Assembly (NCBI GenBank): GCA_964651705.1
Contig: CAZYWZ010000010.1
Span: forward strand, 25,447-89,446
Source: JADLBR01 sp964651705
Lineage (GTDB): Bacteria; Verrucomicrobiota; Verrucomicrobiia; JADLBR01
DNA: 64,000 nucleotides
Direction of reading: 5' to 3'
The translations under genes and the position numbers were made by a program. Within the stretch, counting starts at the first letter, position 1; every line of letters begins with the position of its first letter. The notes beneath the pieces are model-generated. The model was not told the DNA's origin. It searched no databases and saw only the letters and a program-made list of their open reading frames with translations. This document shows positions 61,872 through 64,000 of the stretch, piece after piece.

Positions 61872-63152
61872 ATGAATCACCTTCGACAGATGACCCGGCG
61901 AGGTTTCTTGGCGGCTGGGGCGGCGGCGGTCGCGTCCCCGGCCATCCTGCGCGGCGCGGATCTTGTGAAAGAGCCCGTGCGACTTGGCCACATCGGCACC
62001 GGCACGCGCGGGTGGGACCTGATCAAATACACCGGCGCCGTCCCGGAGGCGAAGGTCCTCGCGGTCTGCGACGTATACGGCCCGCACCTCAAACGGGGCA
62101 TGGAGGCCTCGGGCAACGCCGAGGTCAGGGGTTACAACGATTATCGCGAACTGTTGGCCGACCCCAAGATCGAGGCCGTCGTGATCGCCGCCCCAGACCA
62201 CTGGCACGAGCAAATGGTGCTCGACGCCGTCGCCGCGGGAAAGGCCATCTACTGCGAGAAGGGGCTGACCACCTCCATCGCCTCCGCCAAGCGGATGCGC
62301 GCCGCGGTGAAGAAGGCCGGCACGGTCTTCCAACTCGGCCACCAGGGGCGGCAGCTCCCCGCCACCGCCGAGGCCGGTCGCCGCATCCGCGACGGCCAGA
62401 TCGGGCCCGTCACGCTCATCCACATCGGCCGGTACTTCAACGGCACCAAGGAGCGCGCCCCGTGGCGATGGTACGGCTATTACAGCTGGTACGATCGGCC
62501 CGACCCCGGCCAGGTCGTGAAGGATCTCGACTGGGAGAAATGGCTCGGGCCGGCCCCCAAGATCGACTTCAACGAGAAACACTTCTGGCACTGGCGATGC
62601 TACTGGCAGTACGGCACCGGCCAGGCCGGCGACCTCCTCACCCACGAGACCGACCACGTGCAATGCGTCCTGGGCTGGGGCATACCCGACACCTGTGCCT
62701 GCACGGGACTCAATGCCTTCTACGACGACGGCCGCGAGGTCCCCGACACGTGGCTCGCCGCCTACCGATTCGAGAAATACGGCTGCTCGATGACCTTCGA
62801 GGGATGCATGAATTCCTCACGCCAGCAGCCCCCCGAGTACATCGGCAAGGAGGGCAGATTGATCTTCAATGCCATCGGCCAAAGCGCCAGCCGCTTCTGG
62901 ATCTACCCCGACGGCCCCGCGTTCCCCCACATGGGCAAGATGCCCGAGCCCACCTACGCCCACGACCCCACCCAGGGCGAAAAATGGCCCAACCACATGG
63001 ACAATTTTCTGGAGTGCGCCCGGACCGGCGACCGGCCCAAGTGCCACATCGACGAGGCCTTCATCGAGATCGCCACGGCGCTCATGAGCGTCGAATCCTA
63101 CAAGCTCCGTCGCGAGGTCCGATGGGATCGCGACAAGGAAGAGATCACCTGA
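61872..63152 (+). CDS. Tat-exported Gfo/Idh/MocA-family oxidoreductase
   Basis: A 426-residue exported NAD-dependent oxidoreductase. The twin-arginine signal is MTRRGFLAAGAAAVASPA. The Rossmann motif is RLGHIGTGTRGWD near 38. The catalytic-site block YCEKGLTTSIASAKRM and the second-domain segment GDLLTHETDHVQCV match the family. It shares layout with the copy at 53239 but differs at the active-site block (EKG rather than EKP), so the two may act on different sugars. No ribosome-binding site is seen. Confidence 0.87.
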   Translation: MNHLRQMTRRGFLAAGAAAVASPAILRGADLVKEPVRLGHIGTGTRGWDLIKYTGAVPEAKVLAVCDVYGPHLKRGMEASGNAEVRGYNDYRELLADPKIEAVVIAAPDHWHEQMVLDAVAAGKAIYCEKGLTTSIASAKRMRAAVKKAGTVFQLGHQGRQLPATAEAGRRIRDGQIGPVTLIHIGRYFNGTKERAPWRWYGYYSWYDRPDPGQVVKDLDWEKWLGPAPKIDFNEKHFWHWRCYWQYGTGQAGDLLTHETDHVQCVLGWGIPDTCACTGLNAFYDDGREVPDTWLAAYRFEKYGCSMTFEGCMNSSRQQPPEYIGKEGRLIFNAIGQSASRFWIYPDGPAFPHMGKMPEPTYAHDPTQGEKWPNHMDNFLECARTGDRPKCHIDEAFIEIATALMSVESYKLRREVRWDRDKEEIT

Positions 63153-63168
63153 GCGCCGCTGGCGGGCC

Positions 63169-63585
63169 TCAGAACGTGATCACCTTCCAATCGCCCTTCA
63201 GGCGATCGCTCAGGGGCTGTCCCATCTTTCTCACGTCGAGGCCGAGCGCCTGGAGGTCATCATCGACGCCGTAGCGCTGCGCGCAGACGATGCACGCCTC
63301 CGCCACCACCCCGAGCTCCCGCATGCCCTTGACCTCGGCCTGCAAAGCCTGATCTTCCGCCAGCAGCTTTGCCGAAGGACCCCAGACGAGGAGGTGGACC
63401 ACGTCGAACCATTTCATCTTCTTCGCGTTGAGCGTGTACATGAGGCAGACGTTCTTCGCGACTTCCGGGTCCGCGCTCGACCACACCACGCACAATCGCG
63501 ACGGTTCCGCCGATGGCTCGCCCAGCGCCACGCCACACCACAGCAATACCCCCGCCAGCAGTATGCAAATCCCGCGCGCACTCAT
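63169..63585 (-). CDS. Exported DsrE-like protein
   Basis: A 138-residue protein. The signal peptide (ICILLAGVLLWCGVALG) is followed by a small alpha/beta domain with RLCVVWSSADPEVAKNVCLMY, FDVVHLLVWGPSAKLL and VVAEACIVCAQRYG. The Cys-containing loop EACIVC and the layout match periplasmic DsrE/DsrF-like proteins, some of which handle sulfur. It ends 17 bases from the convergent oxidoreductase stop. The longer frame to 63720 has no signal. Confidence 0.75.
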   Translation of the reverse strand: MSARGICILLAGVLLWCGVALGEPSAEPSRLCVVWSSADPEVAKNVCLMYTLNAKKMKWFDVVHLLVWGPSAKLLAEDQALQAEVKGMRELGVVAEACIVCAQRYGVDDDLQALGLDVRKMGQPLSDRLKGDWKVITF

Positions 63586-63694
63586 GATCCCAGTTGTTAC
63601 CCCAAAACCACCGCCACTTCCACACCCGTTCTCACCCCATTTTTGGACTTCAGATAGGCGGCTCGAGGCAAATAGGTTGCAGGCTGGCCCCAAA

Positions 63695-63797
63695 GCCGGC
63701 GCGGGGACCCGCCGCATCATTCATGTGGAAACTTCCCCTCGTGGCGCAGGCATTCTCGCCTGCGGCGATGGCCCTGAGCGATCGGCGGCAGACGACC
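63695..63797. repeat. Dispersed repeat blocks in the terminal spacer
   Basis: The block 63695-63735 matches 45230-45270 (GCGGGGAC, CATTCATGTGGAAACTTC). The block 63739-63797 matches 46241-46301. A third related block is near 63895-63950, with AAGTTTCAAGTCAGCCCCACC resembling the border at 45209. No gene was seen in 63586-64000. Confidence 0.75.
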
Positions 63798-63975
63798 CGC
63801 CCGCCTCGGGCGGGGGAATGTCTGCCTCACGGCCACCGGCACAACCGACTCTACGGCAAAGCGTTACCTGCGCGGTTGGTGTATCCGGTGGTTTAAAGTT
63901 TCAAGTCAGCCCCACCTTCGGCGCGCGGGGGCACCGCATCATTCAGGGGAAACTTCGGATGCGCCCGAGGGGCCG

Positions 63976-64000
63976 TTTGGACTGCGGTGGCAGAACCCCG
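63976..64000. repeat. Truncated copy of inverted-repeat arm at window edge
   Basis: TTTGGACTGCGG (63976-63987) equals the left arm start at 57771-57782. The copy runs off the right end of the window, so its second arm cannot be seen. Confidence 0.5.

Noticed and set aside
1..64000. Search for tRNA and rRNA genes
   Set aside because: No cloverleaf with conserved TTCGA and anticodon features and no rRNA core sequence was recognised by eye. A covariance-model scan would be needed to exclude small RNAs.

Overview
The window is GC-rich chromosomal DNA, most likely from an uncultured member of the PVC superphylum, probably Verrucomicrobiota or a close relative. This rests on the gene repertoire: four secreted sulfatases, Tat-exported Gfo/Idh/MocA-type proteins, a DUF1080 (3-keto-disaccharide hydrolase type) protein, proteins with C-terminal PEP-CTERM sorting signals, and a zinc-cluster protein of a kind I associate with this group. 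No rRNA, tRNA, phage or CRISPR was seen. Genes end normally at TGA, so the standard bacterial code applies.

Layout. 1-4480: end of a radical SAM gene, a convergent glcD-glcF glycolate/lactate oxidase pair, and a secreted putative glycoside hydrolase. 4935-27124: thirteen consecutive minus-strand genes, almost certainly one operon, with a divergent DeoR-family regulator at 27237. Reading from the promoter they encode a BadF-type sugar kinase, cupin-type glucose-6-phosphate isomerase, a small cupin, GH127-type beta-L-arabinofuranosidase, a long class I mannose-6-phosphate isomerase, an MFS sugar transporter, GH38-type alpha-mannosidase, GH2, two sulfatases, a Tat-exported six-hairpin glycosidase, a third sulfatase and a second GH2. 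This looks like a self-contained system for desulfating, depolymerising, importing and phosphorylating a sulfated mannose- and arabinose/galactose-containing glycan.

28014-37509: a large secreted protein of unknown function, an osmoprotectant-type ABC transporter with a fused permease/binding protein, a methyltransferase, a DUF1080 protein, an alpha/beta hydrolase and a LamG-like PEP-CTERM protein. 37519-45032 is mostly minus strand: an AhpD/AhpC-like antioxidant pair, then a sulfatase / EF-hand esterase / STN-domain group, and a large glycosidase-like DUF6259-type protein. 45449-52918: an exported methyltransferase-like protein, an ACT-domain regulator, a 707-residue zinc-cluster protein, a Tat-exported aldo/keto-reductase-like protein, and a PfkB kinase with 6-phosphogluconate dehydrogenase. 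53239-63585: two Gfo/Idh/MocA proteins, a HEAT-repeat protein, a nucleotidyltransferase with a small partner, a DUF4388-FHA protein, a subtilase gene broken by an in-frame TGA, a PEP-CTERM protein and a DsrE-like protein.

The most unusual content is intergenic. Several spacers carry a modular repeat whose units combine a border word close to TGTAG(C/G)C with a short hairpin. Stem sequences differ from unit to unit but remain self-complementary, and units are often arranged as facing pairs. Near-identical inverted copies occur at 53078-53145 and 60594-60668. Separate repeat families lie inside the polysaccharide operon: heptanucleotide tandem arrays, and an inverted repeat with a 29-base stem between the isomerase and transporter genes. 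Related repeat DNA supplies the start codon of the first operon gene, and a heptad array supplies the end of the second.
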